Positions 44,396 to 55,559 of a stretch of 64,000 bases of DNA are shown one piece after another. The stretch spans positions 1,924,001-1,988,000 of the forward strand of contig JAJEKV010000078.1 of NCBI GenBank assembly GCA_021234155.1, given 5' to 3'. The notes under the pieces were generated by a model, which saw nothing but the letters and a program-made list of their open reading frames with translations, made no database searches and had not been told where the DNA came from. How positions within the stretch are numbered: position 1 is the first letter of the stretch; every line of letters starts with the position of its first letter. The position numbers were made by a program, and so were the translations under genes. Source of the DNA: Isoetes taiwanensis (taxonomy: Eukaryota > Streptophyta > Lycopodiopsida > Isoetales > Isoetaceae).

Positions 44396-47030
44396 CACTA
44401 GAGTTGTCAGGCAATGGACTAAAAATGGTGCATTTGCACTGTTCACTTTAAAATTCATATAAAATCAATGGCTCAAAATTCAACAAAATCCTTCCTAGAA
44501 GTTCATGTATGCCAGTCATGTTCCGTATAAAAAATAGTTAAAAATCTATCTACCTCCAGTCTTGGAAGTTATGCTTATGTGAATCCAAAGGGGTCATGCA
44601 AAGACTGCCTTATATTTACATAAGGTAAAACTGTCTTAACAAAACGATTTTTTTGAATTTTTTCAGTATTTTCTTATTTTTCTATACAAGTTAAAGAATA
44701 AACACAAAAAACTGCACCTCAATCCGAGGTATGAGAAGGAAGATAGAGTTCTCCAAACATGACAGGGTCAAAACTGTTTTCTGTCTTCTGTGGACCAATA
44801 ATGGTTCCCAGAAGGCTGTTCTCGAATCAAATCTCTAACTTTTTCCAATAAACGAATTTTGGCTTGAAATTTGGAATATAAGTAGTAAACAAGTTGTTTC
44901 ATCCTAGAAAAATGTTTATTGGTCTTGATTTTTATGTTTTGTTTTTTTCATACAATTTTTAATACGATCGACTAATAATTTATGTCTATATTGAAGAAGA
45001 AAAAGAAGAATGATTCAAGTTTGTCCTTCAAAAAATTATACCATGAAAGCTTATAACAATAGGAGACAAATGCAAAAAAAAAGCATACAAAACGAGCATA
45101 GCACTCGTTCTAAAAAAATCAAGAAAGATTTCTGTCCTGAGACCATTATTGGTCCACAGTTTGTTTAAAATTCAAGAACTTCCTCATGATAATCGATTAC
45201 AATGTGAATTTTTGGAAATGAGTAGTTCATGAGTTACTCTATTCATTAAAAATATGTAATACACATATTTTATTGTTTGGATTAAGCATTTTAGCATCAA
45301 CTTCAAATTATTTGCTAAATTACGTCTTTCATGAATTTTGAAGCATGTTCTTTGAGTTGTGACCTTCAAAAGTTATATTCTTAAAATATAACAAGTTGCA
45401 ATACCAATGCAATAAGAAAGAAGGAATACTATTAAATGCTATTATTATAAAAAGTAAAGATAATCTGCTATGTTTGCGGCCATTACTTGTCCAAATGTCT
45501 TAGGCCCATTATAAAACCAAGAGTGTCACCATCTTAAGCCAATTTCAGAACATAAGACACATGCATAGTACTCTGATTGATAATATTAGTTGGTTGTAAA
45601 ATTGCCTCATTAGGTGTAATCTTGAGGCATAAGCAAATTGAATCTATGAGCATTTCTACTCATTCCTTATGCTATAGAAGATAATAATTCATCATTATCA
45701 TTGTATAGATGACAAATGAATAATAAATATGGTTATTTATAATATTTAGAGAGATGATATTAGATAACAATTTGTTTAATTATGGACCATAAATAGTCAA
45801 CGGCTATTTGTATTCAACTCTTGCACATAGCAAATTATTTTAACATGAAATTAGAGATCTATATTACCAAGAAGCTTGCATCCATAAAAAAATATAGCTC
45901 ATATCATGAAAGATGATCTACATGCATTATTATCATACTTAACCTACAATACCTTCAATACAAACCGCATTAAGTTTATGATAGCAAAAGAGAAGTAGAT
46001 TTCTTTGCGTTTTTTGGAACATATGACATCAAGAACCTCTATGCACATGTGTTATCATATGTGAGTTGAAAAAGAGTGTTATCTTGATTAAATAATTCAA
46101 ATTTTGGCAAGTCTAAGTATTGACCATTAATGGTCCATGGATATTTATATTTAAATCTTCCAACTACTATGTCATTTTGACATGAAATTTAAGATCTATG
46201 TTGCCAATGAAGGCTTGCATTTATTAAAAATATAGCATTTCCTAAAAGATGAACTTATATGTACAATTAACATACTTAAACTCCAATACCATGTAGTCAC
46301 AAATACAACCAAATGTTGATAATGCATGATTAGCTATTAGATATAGGTTGATAAAATTATAATCTACGTAGATATAAGTGTAATGCATAGCGTGCATCTT
46401 TAGTTACCCTTCTAAAGATGATATACGAGTTTTATTAAATCATTTTAGAATTATTTTTGTCCTGAATTCTATATAAGAGATTCTTTAGTTAAAATTGAAA
46501 TCATTATAACTTATGAATGCTTCAAAAAAATATCGAACTATAGCTCTTAGAGTCAATAACTTATGGCCATAAGAATTAGGCCAAAACTTGTCATAGTAAG
46601 AGAGAAATAATTCATACCCTCAAACAACCCTTTTGAGCAAAATTGGGTATGGCGACTTCATCTAATGTCATATAATAGTGAAAAAACTTGGGAACATGCA
46701 AATTAATACGTTTTATCATAAAAAAATTATTTGCTTTTGATTTTAGCAAGATTTGGACCCCTTTATGCTAGAAAACACCTAGAATGCAGTTCTGGACTAG
46801 TACGAAAACTGCTATATTGTATGAGGTTTGGACAATCACCACAAGATATGGGTGAATCCATTGGTCATGAAATTCTTGTAGATCATAAAGAATCAAGTGA
46901 AGATTCAAAAGGTGGTGTTAGATTGCAAAATGGAGAAGTTCATTTCTAGATATATGGGTTTAAGTGGCAGAGGTACGATGGGCCAATTTTAGTCCATGGA
47001 CCGCACATGGTCCAGTGGACAACTCTAGTG
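44396..47030. mobile_element. 2.6-kb TIR element flanked by TTAA
   Basis: Termini CACTAGAGTTGTC (44,396-44,408) and GACAACTCTAGTG (47,018-47,030) are perfect 13-bp inverted repeats. The subterminal block ATGGACTAAAA is also inverted (about 44,415 and 46,988-46,999). TTAA flanks both ends (44,392-44,395; 47,031-47,034). Inside, the motif TGGACCAWTAATGGT recurs in both orientations (about 44,798, 45,142 and 46,123). It is AT-rich with no transposase frame. The ends start CACTA but the flank is TTAA, so the superfamily is uncertain. Confidence 0.7.
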
Positions 47031-47049
47031 TTAAACATGCACCACTTAC

Positions 47050-47095
47050 GAGGTTGCCCCCTAGGTGCAACCCTTGCCCCCTAGGTGCAACACTT
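47050..47095. repeat. 22-bp tandem duplication
   Basis: TTGCCCCCTAGGTGCAACCC-like sequence occurs twice in a row just outside the TIR element. Confidence 0.7.
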
Positions 47096-47280
47096 TACGT
47101 CTCGCTAGTACTTGTCATCATGACAAGTATGTGTGACGTGGCAGTATAATATGCGTATTTGGGGTGTATAATATTAGAACGTCACACCAGGCCAAACTAC
47201 GATTAGCAATTTCTTCAAGGTAAGTAGCGGCCAATATTTTATGCCCCTTCAAATATGTAGGGAGATTAAAAAATACCCTG

Positions 47281-48486
47281 ATGCCACCTAGGCTCCAACA
47301 TGCCACCCAGGCTCAAACATGCCACGTGGGCTCCAACATGCCACCTAGGCTCCAATGCCAAGATGGCTCAAACACAGCACATAGGCTCCAACATGCCACC
47401 CACGCCAAGAAACATGCCACATGGGCACAAGGTGGCTCAAGCACGCCACCTAGGTTCCAACATGCCACCTAGCCTCCAACATGTCAAGGTATCTCAAACA
47501 TGTCACCTAGGCTCCAACATGCCACCTAGACTCCAACATGCCACCTAGGCTCCAACATGCCACCTAGGATAAAAAAATGCCAAGGTGGCTCGACATGCCA
47601 TGCAGGCTCCAAAAGATGCCACCTAGGCTCAAACATGCCAAGGTGGCTCAAACATGCCAAGATGGCTCACCTAGGCTCCAACATGCCACCCACGCTCAAA
47701 CATGCCATGTGGGCTCCACCATGCCATCAAGGCTCCAACATGCCACCTAGGCTCCAACATGCGACCTAACATGCCAAGGTGGCTCAAACACACCACGAGG
47801 CTCCAACATGCCACCTAGGCTCCAACATGCCACCTAAGCCCAAACATGCCAAGGTGGCTCGAACATGCCCAAGGTGACTCAAACATGCCACCTAGGCTCG
47901 AACATACCAAGGTGACTCAAACATGCCACCTAGACTCCAACATGCCACCTAGGCTCGAACATGCCAAGGGGATTCAAACTTACCAAGATGGCTCAAACAA
48001 GCCACTATGCCACCTCTGGTTAAACATGTCACGTGGGCTCCAATGTGCCACCTAGGCTCAAACATGCCAAAGTGACTAAAACATGCCATGCAGAACCATC
48101 ACGCCACCTAGGCTCAAACATGCCAAGGTGGATCAAGCACGCCAGCTCTAACATGCCACCTAGGCTCAAACATGCCAAGTTGGCTCAGACATGCCACGCA
48201 GTCCAACATGCCAAGGTGGATCAAGCACGCCACCTAGGCTCCAACATGCCAAGGTGGATCAAGCACGCCACCTAGGCTCTAACATGCCACCTAGGCTCCG
48301 ACATGCCACCTAGGCTCCAACATGCCACCTAGGCTCAAACATGCCACATGGCCTCCAACATGCCACCTAGGGGTCCAACATGCCAAGATGGCTCAGACAT
48401 GCCACCTAGGCTTCGACATGCCACCTACACTCAAACATGCCATGCGGGCTCCAACATGCCACCTGCTCCAATGTGCCACTTAGGGT
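47281..48486 (+). repeat. Minisatellite, 19-bp unit, about 60 copies
   Basis: The unit is CATGCCACCTAGGCTCCAA with a second common form, CATGCCAAGGTGGCTCAAA. Both are 19 bp and begin with CATG. A few units are truncated or lengthened. As 19 is not a multiple of 3, all frames stay open for long stretches; those frames are not genes. Confidence 0.9.
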
Positions 48487-48639
48487 GATCCATACTTCTC
48501 ATGATAACTTATTACAGAGACACTTTTGGTGATCAGATCTTGCAGGATGCATTAGACTTTATGACAAGGTCAATAATTCCAACTCTTTTAGGCACTTCCA
48601 TTAAAGATAATCTATATACAATTATTTCTTATTTTAATT

Positions 48640-49500
48640 GCCACAGTGGGAGGAGGATAGATACAAATCCCATTACGTCAGTTCCTATTGCTTCGCGTCT
48701 TCAATTGAACTTGTCGACCATGTCCCAAGTGCAAACGACCAAAACTCAAACTCCATAACGTAAATCCTTTAATCGAAGGCCATATCCTAGCAAAATTCGA
48801 TTAGGATCTTGCATAGTGTCATCACATAGAGGGATGGTATTGACGCCGGAAGATGAACCCGCAAGAACCTTCTGGAGGCAGCTTGTCTCAAATGTTCTCT
48901 TCCTATGCCCCTGGCAACGAACGGGCAAATCCCGCACTTCGGAACTGTGAATTGCCTCTTCCAATGGACTTAGAATGCCGACACTACCCTGGGGACCAAG
49001 TTTCGTGGGCAGAAGACCACCCCTTCTCCAAGAAGCACCAAAGTAGCTCATATCCAACGCATTCATAATTAATTGGCCTAGGAGGTAGCTGCGGAATACG
49101 GCCATGTAGAGCGTTCGTGTTTCTATTGTTGCTAAAATTGATTGTGTGAATTGATCCCTAGGGTAATTTTGCCATTCCGGATGATATAACGAAGTCAAAT
49201 CGCCATTCTGATTTGTACTGCCCGAACGAGAAAACACTTGGGTTTCTACATGGTCACCCGCAAGACGCTTCATGGTTTTTAAGTTCTCCCCTGACCGATC
49301 TTGGATTGTTTTGAACAGAGGATTTAATGGTCGATATGGGAACCAAGCTCGAGAGGTGGAGCATTAGCATGCGGCCTCCCCTAGGAGCTACTGTGAGGAA
49401 AGGCTACCTCGGCAACCTTTCCGGGTCCTGCCTCCCATCATCCTCCCGTGAGGTAGCCACGCAAAGTCCCCGCCTTGTTCGACTTGGAGGAAGGAAGCCA
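48640..49500 (-). repeat. Dispersed repeat family, copy 1
   Basis: Matches 58,740-59,140 (GACCGATCTTGGATT, CATTCCGGATGA, GACTTTGC...CAAG(T/G)C) and 60,230-61,450 (TTGCCAC..TGGGAGGAGG, CCAAGTGCAA, GGAGGCAGCTTGTC, CCCTGGGGACCAAGTTTCGT). On the minus strand one copy keeps a 175-codon frame, but the related copies do not, so coding is doubtful. Probably a transposon-derived repeat. Confidence 0.65.
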
Positions 49501-49509
49501 ACCTTCTAT

Positions 49510-49722
<213 letters not shown>

Positions 49723-49724
49723 CA

Positions 49725-49892
49725 TGTTGGAGGCGCAGTAGGCATGTGTGAGCCACCTTGGCATGTCTGAGCCTTGGTGGCCTTGGCATGTTGGAACCTA
49801 GGTGGCATGTTTGAGCCACCTTGGCATGTTGGAGCCCACATGGCACGAACCCACACTACGCTTGAGCCAATCGTGGCATGGTAGATCCTAGG
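49725..49892 (-). repeat. Minisatellite units in inverted orientation
   Basis: GGCATGTTGGA(G/A)CCTAGGTG and GGCATGTTTGAGCCACCTT are reverse complements of the two unit types at 47.3-48.5 kb. About eight units. Confidence 0.85.
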
Positions 49893-49957
49893 GGCACTAC
49901 ATTTGAACCATAAAAAAGAACACATGAAATCAATTAAACCATTAATAAATATTTCTT

Positions 49958-50090
49958 TAGATAGATAGATAGATATATTTTTACGTCATGCCACATTGGC
50001 AGCATCCATAAGGACATATGACGGACCCCCAGAGACTTGAACACAAGATCTCTTAATTGCTAACCCAATGGACTAGCCACTAAGAACAAA
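49958..50090 (-). mobile_element. tRNA-derived SINE with (TCTA)n tail
   Basis: The minus strand reads TAGTGGCTAGTCCATTGG (A-box-like), then about 30 bp later TGTGTTCAAGTCTCT (B-box-like, 50,032-50,046), a body CATATGTCCTTATGGATGCT, and the end GCATGACGTAAAAATA plus TCTA units (49,959-49,975). Box order and spacing fit a pol III SINE. The end resembles the LINE 3' ends in this window. Confidence 0.6.
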
Positions 50091-50130
50091 ACTTTACAAC
50101 AATGATTAGATCATGTTGAAGGCCACTTAC

Positions 50131-50366
50131 CTGCCCATTCTGGCTTCGTCCCTAGCCAATCTGCTACCACAGCTACTGAGAAACAATCCCAATAAGAGCT
50201 CCTGTAATAATAGGACTTGAGTAATACATAATCTGGTGAACTTTTTTTGTATTACCTAGTTAAAGTTCTTCGTCACATTAAAACGCAGAGATTGAGCAAT
50301 CATGGTATGCACATACAGACAAAATAGATTTTACCTTGAATATTTGGAGCCCAAACTTGTTCTAAC
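50131..50366 (-). CDS. Two candidate spliced exons (unknown protein)
   Basis: On the minus strand, TTTTTTCAG precedes a 32-nt exon (50,366-50,335) ending at AAG|GTAAAAT. A 133-nt intron ending in ATTACAG leads to a 71-nt exon (50,201-50,131) ending at GCAG|GTAAGT. Joined, they read VRTSLGSKYSRSSYWDCFSV followed by AVVADWLGTKPEWAG without a stop. Four good splice signals and a continuous, protein-like frame support real exons, but further exons are not found. The SINE sits just beyond the second donor, so the gene may be broken or continue across it. Family unknown. Confidence 0.35.
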
Positions 50367-50369
50367 CTG

Positions 50370-51210
50370 AAAAAACAGAAGTAGAAGACATGAGAATCCA
50401 AGAGAAAATAAGGATATAATTCATCTCTTTCAAGCATATCCTCCAAGATGCAGCAAGGCATGCATCCTCAAATTATAGATGTTGTCCATGGAACCGAACC
50501 GTCGCGAACATCAAAGCGGTGCACTAACCATCAAAGAAATGGTCAGTCTTTTTCAGATAAGCATAAGTTCGGGCAAATAAGCATAAACATGAAATCGTTA
50601 TGCCGAAAAGAACGTAAAAAATGGAGATCCTTATATGCAAAGCAGAAAGAAACCAGATAACCAACCTAAATACACATTTAAACTCAAACTCGAAGTTTAA
50701 GAAAGTCCGACCATTACAAAACCTTTTGTATGAGCCTCGAATTAATCGTTAAAAAGCTCCAAATAATGTGAGCATGATAATGCCAAAGCCAAAGGTTCCG
50801 ACACCCAGAACAAAAATAGTGGATAAAGTTCAAGATAGATAGATGGTTCAAGGCGGAATTGCACAGAGGCAATCAGAAAAAAACTACTATTTTCTCTTCT
50901 CCACGCGTATCTCATGCAAATTACATCTAATTCGGGGAAACCCTGCCTCCATATCCGGAAAACCCCAAATGCGGCCAGCCTTCAGCGGCCATTCGGGCAA
51001 AGTGCAAATGAAATCCTAATTAAAAAAAAAAGAAATTCGCTATGTTTGGAAGTCGGATTTTTTTTTTTCAGGTGGTGAAAATCCCCAAAACCTTAGGAAA
51101 ATGGGCCAAGCAAAAAACAAAAAAGGTTTTTCATCAGGCCAGAAAATCCAAATTCAAACAATAGTTTTCTTTAGAAGTGGCGTTTTTAGGCCATTAATAT
51201 TTGAATTGGA
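50370..51210. other. No gene recognised
   Basis: A 70-codon plus frame at 50,448-50,660 has no known relatives. The rest is AT-rich. Confidence 0.35.
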
Positions 51211-51216
51211 ATCTTA

Positions 51217-51296
51217 GAGCCACCTTGGCATGTTGGAGCCTAGATGGCATGTTTGAACCATCTTGGCATGTTGTCTTGGCATGTTGGAGTATAGGA
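51217..51296 (-). repeat. Minisatellite units, inverted, outlying block
   Basis: GAGCCACCTTGGCATGTTGG, then AGCCTAGATGGCATGTTTGA and two more units, same family as the array at 47.3 kb but inverted. Confidence 0.8.
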
Positions 51297-51475
51297 CATG
51301 TAGTCATTTAAGTGTTCTTTCCAACTACTGTAAAGACATGTGATAACTAGAAATGGAGCCCAGCATTGCTGGGCATAGCTAGGAACTGTAAGTAATACAC
51401 TGGAGCAATTGTTAAATGAGCTCACATTTTTAAAATTACACAATTAAGAACATTCAACTGCATCTCCCAGTTCCT

Positions 51476-52082
51476 CTGGTTTTTCTCTTTGTCTTTTGCC
51501 TTTCCCACTTTTTCCTTCTTTCATTTTTTTTCCCCATTTCTCTTCTCCATTTTTCCATTTACCCTTTTCCACTATCCCATTTCTCCCATTTCATTTTTCC
51601 CTTTTTTATTTTCCCCTTCCCCGTTTTTCCTTTTCTATTTGCCCTTCCTTTTTATCAAATTTCTTTTTGCCCTTTCCTTTTCCTTTTTTTCCTTTCCTTT
51701 TTCCCTTTTCCAATTTGCCGCGTTTTTCTTTTCCCTTTTTCTATTTTCCTCTTCCTTTTTGTTCCCCTCCCCTCCCCTATTTATTTTTCCATTTTACCCT
51801 TATTTTTTCTTGTTTCCATTTTCCCGTTTGCCTTTCCCCATGCTTCTTTTTTTTCCATTCTCTTTTCTCTTTCTTTCCTTTTTTTTTTTTCATGTTTCCC
51901 TTTTACATTTTCCTATTGCCCCCTTTTCCCTTTTCCCATTTCTTATTTCCCCCTCTCCCTTCCTTTTTTTTTTTTTTCTTTCCTTTTTTCCTGTTCCCTT
52001 TCCCTCTTTCCTTTTTCCCGCGCCTTTTTGCCCTTCACTTTTCCCCTTGCCTCCTCCTTTTTCCTTTTTCCCTTTCCCATAA
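51476..52082. repeat. Polypyrimidine tract, about 600 bp
   Basis: Almost only T and C on the plus strand (TTTTCCC, CCTTTTCC, TTTTTTTT motifs), with scattered A and G. The long Phe/Pro/Ser frames here are compositional. Confidence 0.95.
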
Positions 52083-52084
52083 GA

Positions 52085-52735
52085 GATCAAAGCATGATCA
52101 ATCATAGTGGTGGGAAGTTATGCGATAATCTTGGCCTTCGGATGTAATCAGATGATCTTAACCGTGCAAATTAGGGTTTGATTCATCATACTTATGCTAT
52201 AATTTTATAATAGAAGATAGAAGTATAGAACATGTAGTGATTCAATAATACTATAAACACTTGTGATAGTAGAAGTATGGGACATGTGGTCATTCAATTA
52301 CTATTCCTACTGCTATAAAGACATGTGATAATAGAAGTATAGAACATGTAGTTATTAAAGTATTATAAAACCATAGGAAATTCTACTAGAAAATGACATG
52401 TGGCAATAGAAGTAACTTTGAAACAATAGTGGACTTTCCTTATCCACTTAAAAAACAACACCACCACTTAAAAAACAACATCAACAATCATTAAAACAAT
52501 ACCCCCATACTTCTACATGTACGTTTTTTTTGTAATCTCCCTAATAATCATATGTGGACTTACCAAAACTATAGTTTTCCACTATTGGGGTCAGTGTGTT
52601 ATAGTTGAAGATACATGCCAATAGATTATATCACAAGACTTCGTTTGCCCCCATGTCAAACCCCCGTGTGTTTCCTTCATGTGCTTTACTTCGACAAAGA
52701 TGCATGCGTTGAAGAAAAGAGCCCGCAATTTGGAT
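52085..52735. other. No gene; repeats of TAGAAGTATRGRACATGT
   Basis: TAGAAGTATAGAACATGTAG and variants recur at about 52,219, 52,267 and 52,335 with ATAAAGACATGTGATAAT, a diverged 70-bp tandem repeat. No coding signal. Confidence 0.5.
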
Positions 52736-54029
52736 ACCTCGTCCCCATCGGGAAAGCAGGTATCACAGTGAGGCAATCGGGTTATACAGAACAGGGCGGT
52801 TCCCTCGAGCTAAGCCAGCAAGCTTGGAGGCATCCGCAGGACTATCTGCCGGGGCTGCGCTCAAGAAGCTTCTCCATGAGAAGGGCCAATTTCCTTTGTG
52901 GAAGTTCGCCTCGGGGATTATGATTGCGGGGAGCCCAAAAGGCTAATGACCGTGATAAGAGGGGAGATACAAGAAACAACGCTGACTAGTCACGGAGATG
53001 GGGCACCGCTGGATAAAGTCCACCAGTGGATGGAAGACATGGCGCAAACCGCGAGGCCGACATGAAGGGGTTGCCGCAGCCATTGCACAAGTCACAAACA
53101 TGGCTGGTCGGATAGATGCTAAGGAAAAGGATGTGGAAGCTGACGGGGAGGCTCCAATTCCTTGATGAAGCAAAGGCGGTGCAGGAGGAGATGTCTCGGA
53201 AGATGCTCACATATAGAGAACCATATGGCCCACTTTGACAAAGAGATGCGGGACCTCCCGATGGAGGTACAAGTCCCGAGAAGTGCACCACGCCGTCGTC
53301 ACCACGCACCCCCATGCCGAAGGCCGAGGTGGCTCGTGGAATCAGCGGTACCATTGAGGAGCAAGACATCCAGCACGCCGCCTCAACCTTATTGTGCGGG
53401 ATTGCCGGGGAGGAGCAAGGCGAGGATTTGCCGGTAAGCTTACCACCCTGGTACTTGCAAAGCTCAATTCACGATTTGGTTATCAAGAGTCCAATCGTGG
53501 AGGACCGAACATGAGACCTCGCTAGTTAAGTTTGCGCCTTGGATTGGGAGGTAAAATCTTTGTTGTTGCACCGCATCACGCTTGAAAGGTACATCCATAT
53601 ACGGATCAGGATCTCACGCCATCGCAACAATCCGGAAAGAAGCCAAGAGTTGGTCAAGATAAGAGAGATTCGGCAAAAGGAGGGGCTCTTGGTTTGGTTA
53701 ATGGCAAGATGAAGGTATATGTGCCTCCTGTGGCCGAGCATTCGGAGGCAAAGACTTAACTAATAGTCCTTGGGGCGAGCGGTCCGGGGGCATCGAGCCG
53801 AGCGAGCCGGGAGAAGGCGATTGAGGCCTTCCACAATCGGCAAGACATCCATCACCGTGGTCCCGCGAGCAGGCTGCCCGAAAGTTATTCCAACCACGCC
53901 CGGCCCTCGCACTCGATGGGTCCACAAAATGCATTCGGCATAGGGAAAGTGTCTTCAAGTTGTTTCACAGGAATTGTAAGGGCTTCCTCAGCGCGAAGAG
54001 GCGCGTGGAATGGGATCGCGGCGAGACAT

Positions 54030-55330
54030 GGACATCGTCTTCCTGCGGGGAGACATGGGAGTATGAAGGGCATCGATTGCCCGGATTCAAGGATATCGGC
54101 ATTTCTCACTTGCTAATGGCGCCATGGCGAGCGAATGCGGTGGAGTAGCTTGCTACTTTAGGGGCATTTTAGCATGCAAGATCACACTTGAAGTTCGATG
54201 CATTTAACCGCTACATGTGGAGTAGCCGGTGTTAAGCCTGGTCATGTCCCATTGTTTCTTGCTAGGCTACATTCCCCATCACGGGCTCTAAGTTCTACCA
54301 TTGTACATGATCACGGAACCTGAGGATGTCGGATGCAGTATAGGGAACGTATGATGACATAGACCGCTATAGACGGCCGGGGACAAGTGCTTTTGCTAGG
54401 AGATTTCAATGCTCGTCTGGCCGATTCAACAAGTGATGACTTTCAAAGCGCCGCCATCTTGATCCGCTTTGGCAGAGAGCGGCCGCTATTCGGCATACAC
54501 GGCACTCGGATATGGTGGCTAGACCATTTGGCGTGCGGTGGTCCCGGCTGCCGGGTTTTGACATGCTAATTTGTAATGGTATCGTGATGGCCACACTCGA
54601 GGGGTGTTACTTGCGAGTCATTAGGGATTTTTGAGATCATAAAAGGGCCTTCTAAGAACTGACTAAGCTATATGAACTACCAATCGGAAAAGCAAGGCGG
54701 TAATCCGGTCGGCAAAAAGCGATTATAACTAACTCAACATGGATCACATTTTCTAGCGAAGTGTTGATAGAAAAGTCCAAATGAGCTCTTGTTTGGTGCA
54801 ATAGATAGATCTCATTGAGATCTTTCCAACCTTGGTGGTTTGCATATCCTTTAGCCCCATAAGATAGTAAAAAATGGTAAAACCATATTTTTTGGAGTTT
54901 TGACAATCATAAGTGGTTAAAAATATGTGCAAAGCACCTAAGGTTGGAAAGATCTCAACGAGATCTATCTATTGCACTAAACCAGAGCTCATTTGGACTT
55001 TTCTATCAATAGTTGTGCTAGAAAATGTGATCCAGTGAGTTAGTTATACGCTTTGCCGACCCGACCCGTCGGCTCGATTTCCGATTGGTAGTTCATTTAT
55101 CTTCATTTGGCTTAGTTGGCATGTTTTGAAGGCCCTTTTAATCTCAAAAACCCTAATGGATAGGCGTGATGGGGGAGCTAGTGTGTTGGATTACCTTCTC
55201 GCTCCGGTAGCAGCACTTGACATGGTTACACACTTCTCCATTGGCACAAGCACAAGGGATGAGGAGGCTTTATCAGATCACTACCCACTTTATGTCACGC
55301 TGAATTGGGAGCACTCAATAGTGGAGACAC
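54030..55330 (+). pseudogene. LINE endonuclease domain
   Basis: WEYEGHRLPGFKDIGI (54,050-54,100) corresponds to the start of the APE-type nuclease (preceded in the family by LQET). VLLLGDFNARLADSTSDDFQ (54,385-54,440) is the G-D-(F/L)-N motif. After the insert, GGASVLDYLLAPVAA and EEALSDHYPLYVTLNWE (55,150-55,310) give the S-D-H motif with the catalytic histidine. It would nick target DNA to prime reverse transcription. Broken by the 540-bp insertion and by frameshifts. Confidence 0.75.
54619..55158. mobile_element. 540-bp inverted-repeat element inside the LINE
   Basis: Ends CATTAGGGATTTTTGAGAT and (inverted) CATTAGGGTTTTTGAGAT. Arms of about 210 bp pair along most of their length (AAAAGGGCCTTC, GAACTACCAATCGG, AAAGTCCAAATGAGCTC, GATAGATCTC...GATCTTTCCAACCTT), with a loop of about 110 bp at 54,835-54,940. 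No transposase and no clear target duplication. LINE coding resumes on the other side, so this is a later insertion. Confidence 0.8.
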
Positions 55331-55559
55331 CGCAAAGGGGGCGTGGAGGATTACCATACATCCCACGCCATCGCAGCGAGACGGTGATGAATCTATGTTG
55401 GTGCGGGAGTTCTGAGGGGTTTGATAGCTTCTACACACCGCAAGACCAGTGTGCATGGCTAGTGAGGGCGGCTTGCAGCGCTTTGGTGCTTCCTTTGTGA
55501 TGAAAGGCCCTCCAAGGAGGGACACCGCGCATTTTCACGAGAACCCGTGGTTTGATGTT

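Noticed and set aside
47281-48275. Several 60-85-codon frames with repeated NMPPRLQHA-like peptides
   Set aside because: They are translations of the 19-bp minisatellite; three units make a 19-residue period in every frame. Not a repeat protein gene.
47281-48486. CRISPR-like array
   Set aside because: Units are contiguous 19-mers without unique spacers, in a eukaryotic genome.
48746-49273. 175-codon minus-strand frame as a gene
   Set aside because: Lies in a dispersed repeat whose other copies do not keep the frame.
51489-52107. Two frames of about 200 codons rich in Phe, Pro and Ser that look like membrane proteins
   Set aside because: They come from the polypyrimidine composition; overlapping frames look equally good and there is no conserved pattern.
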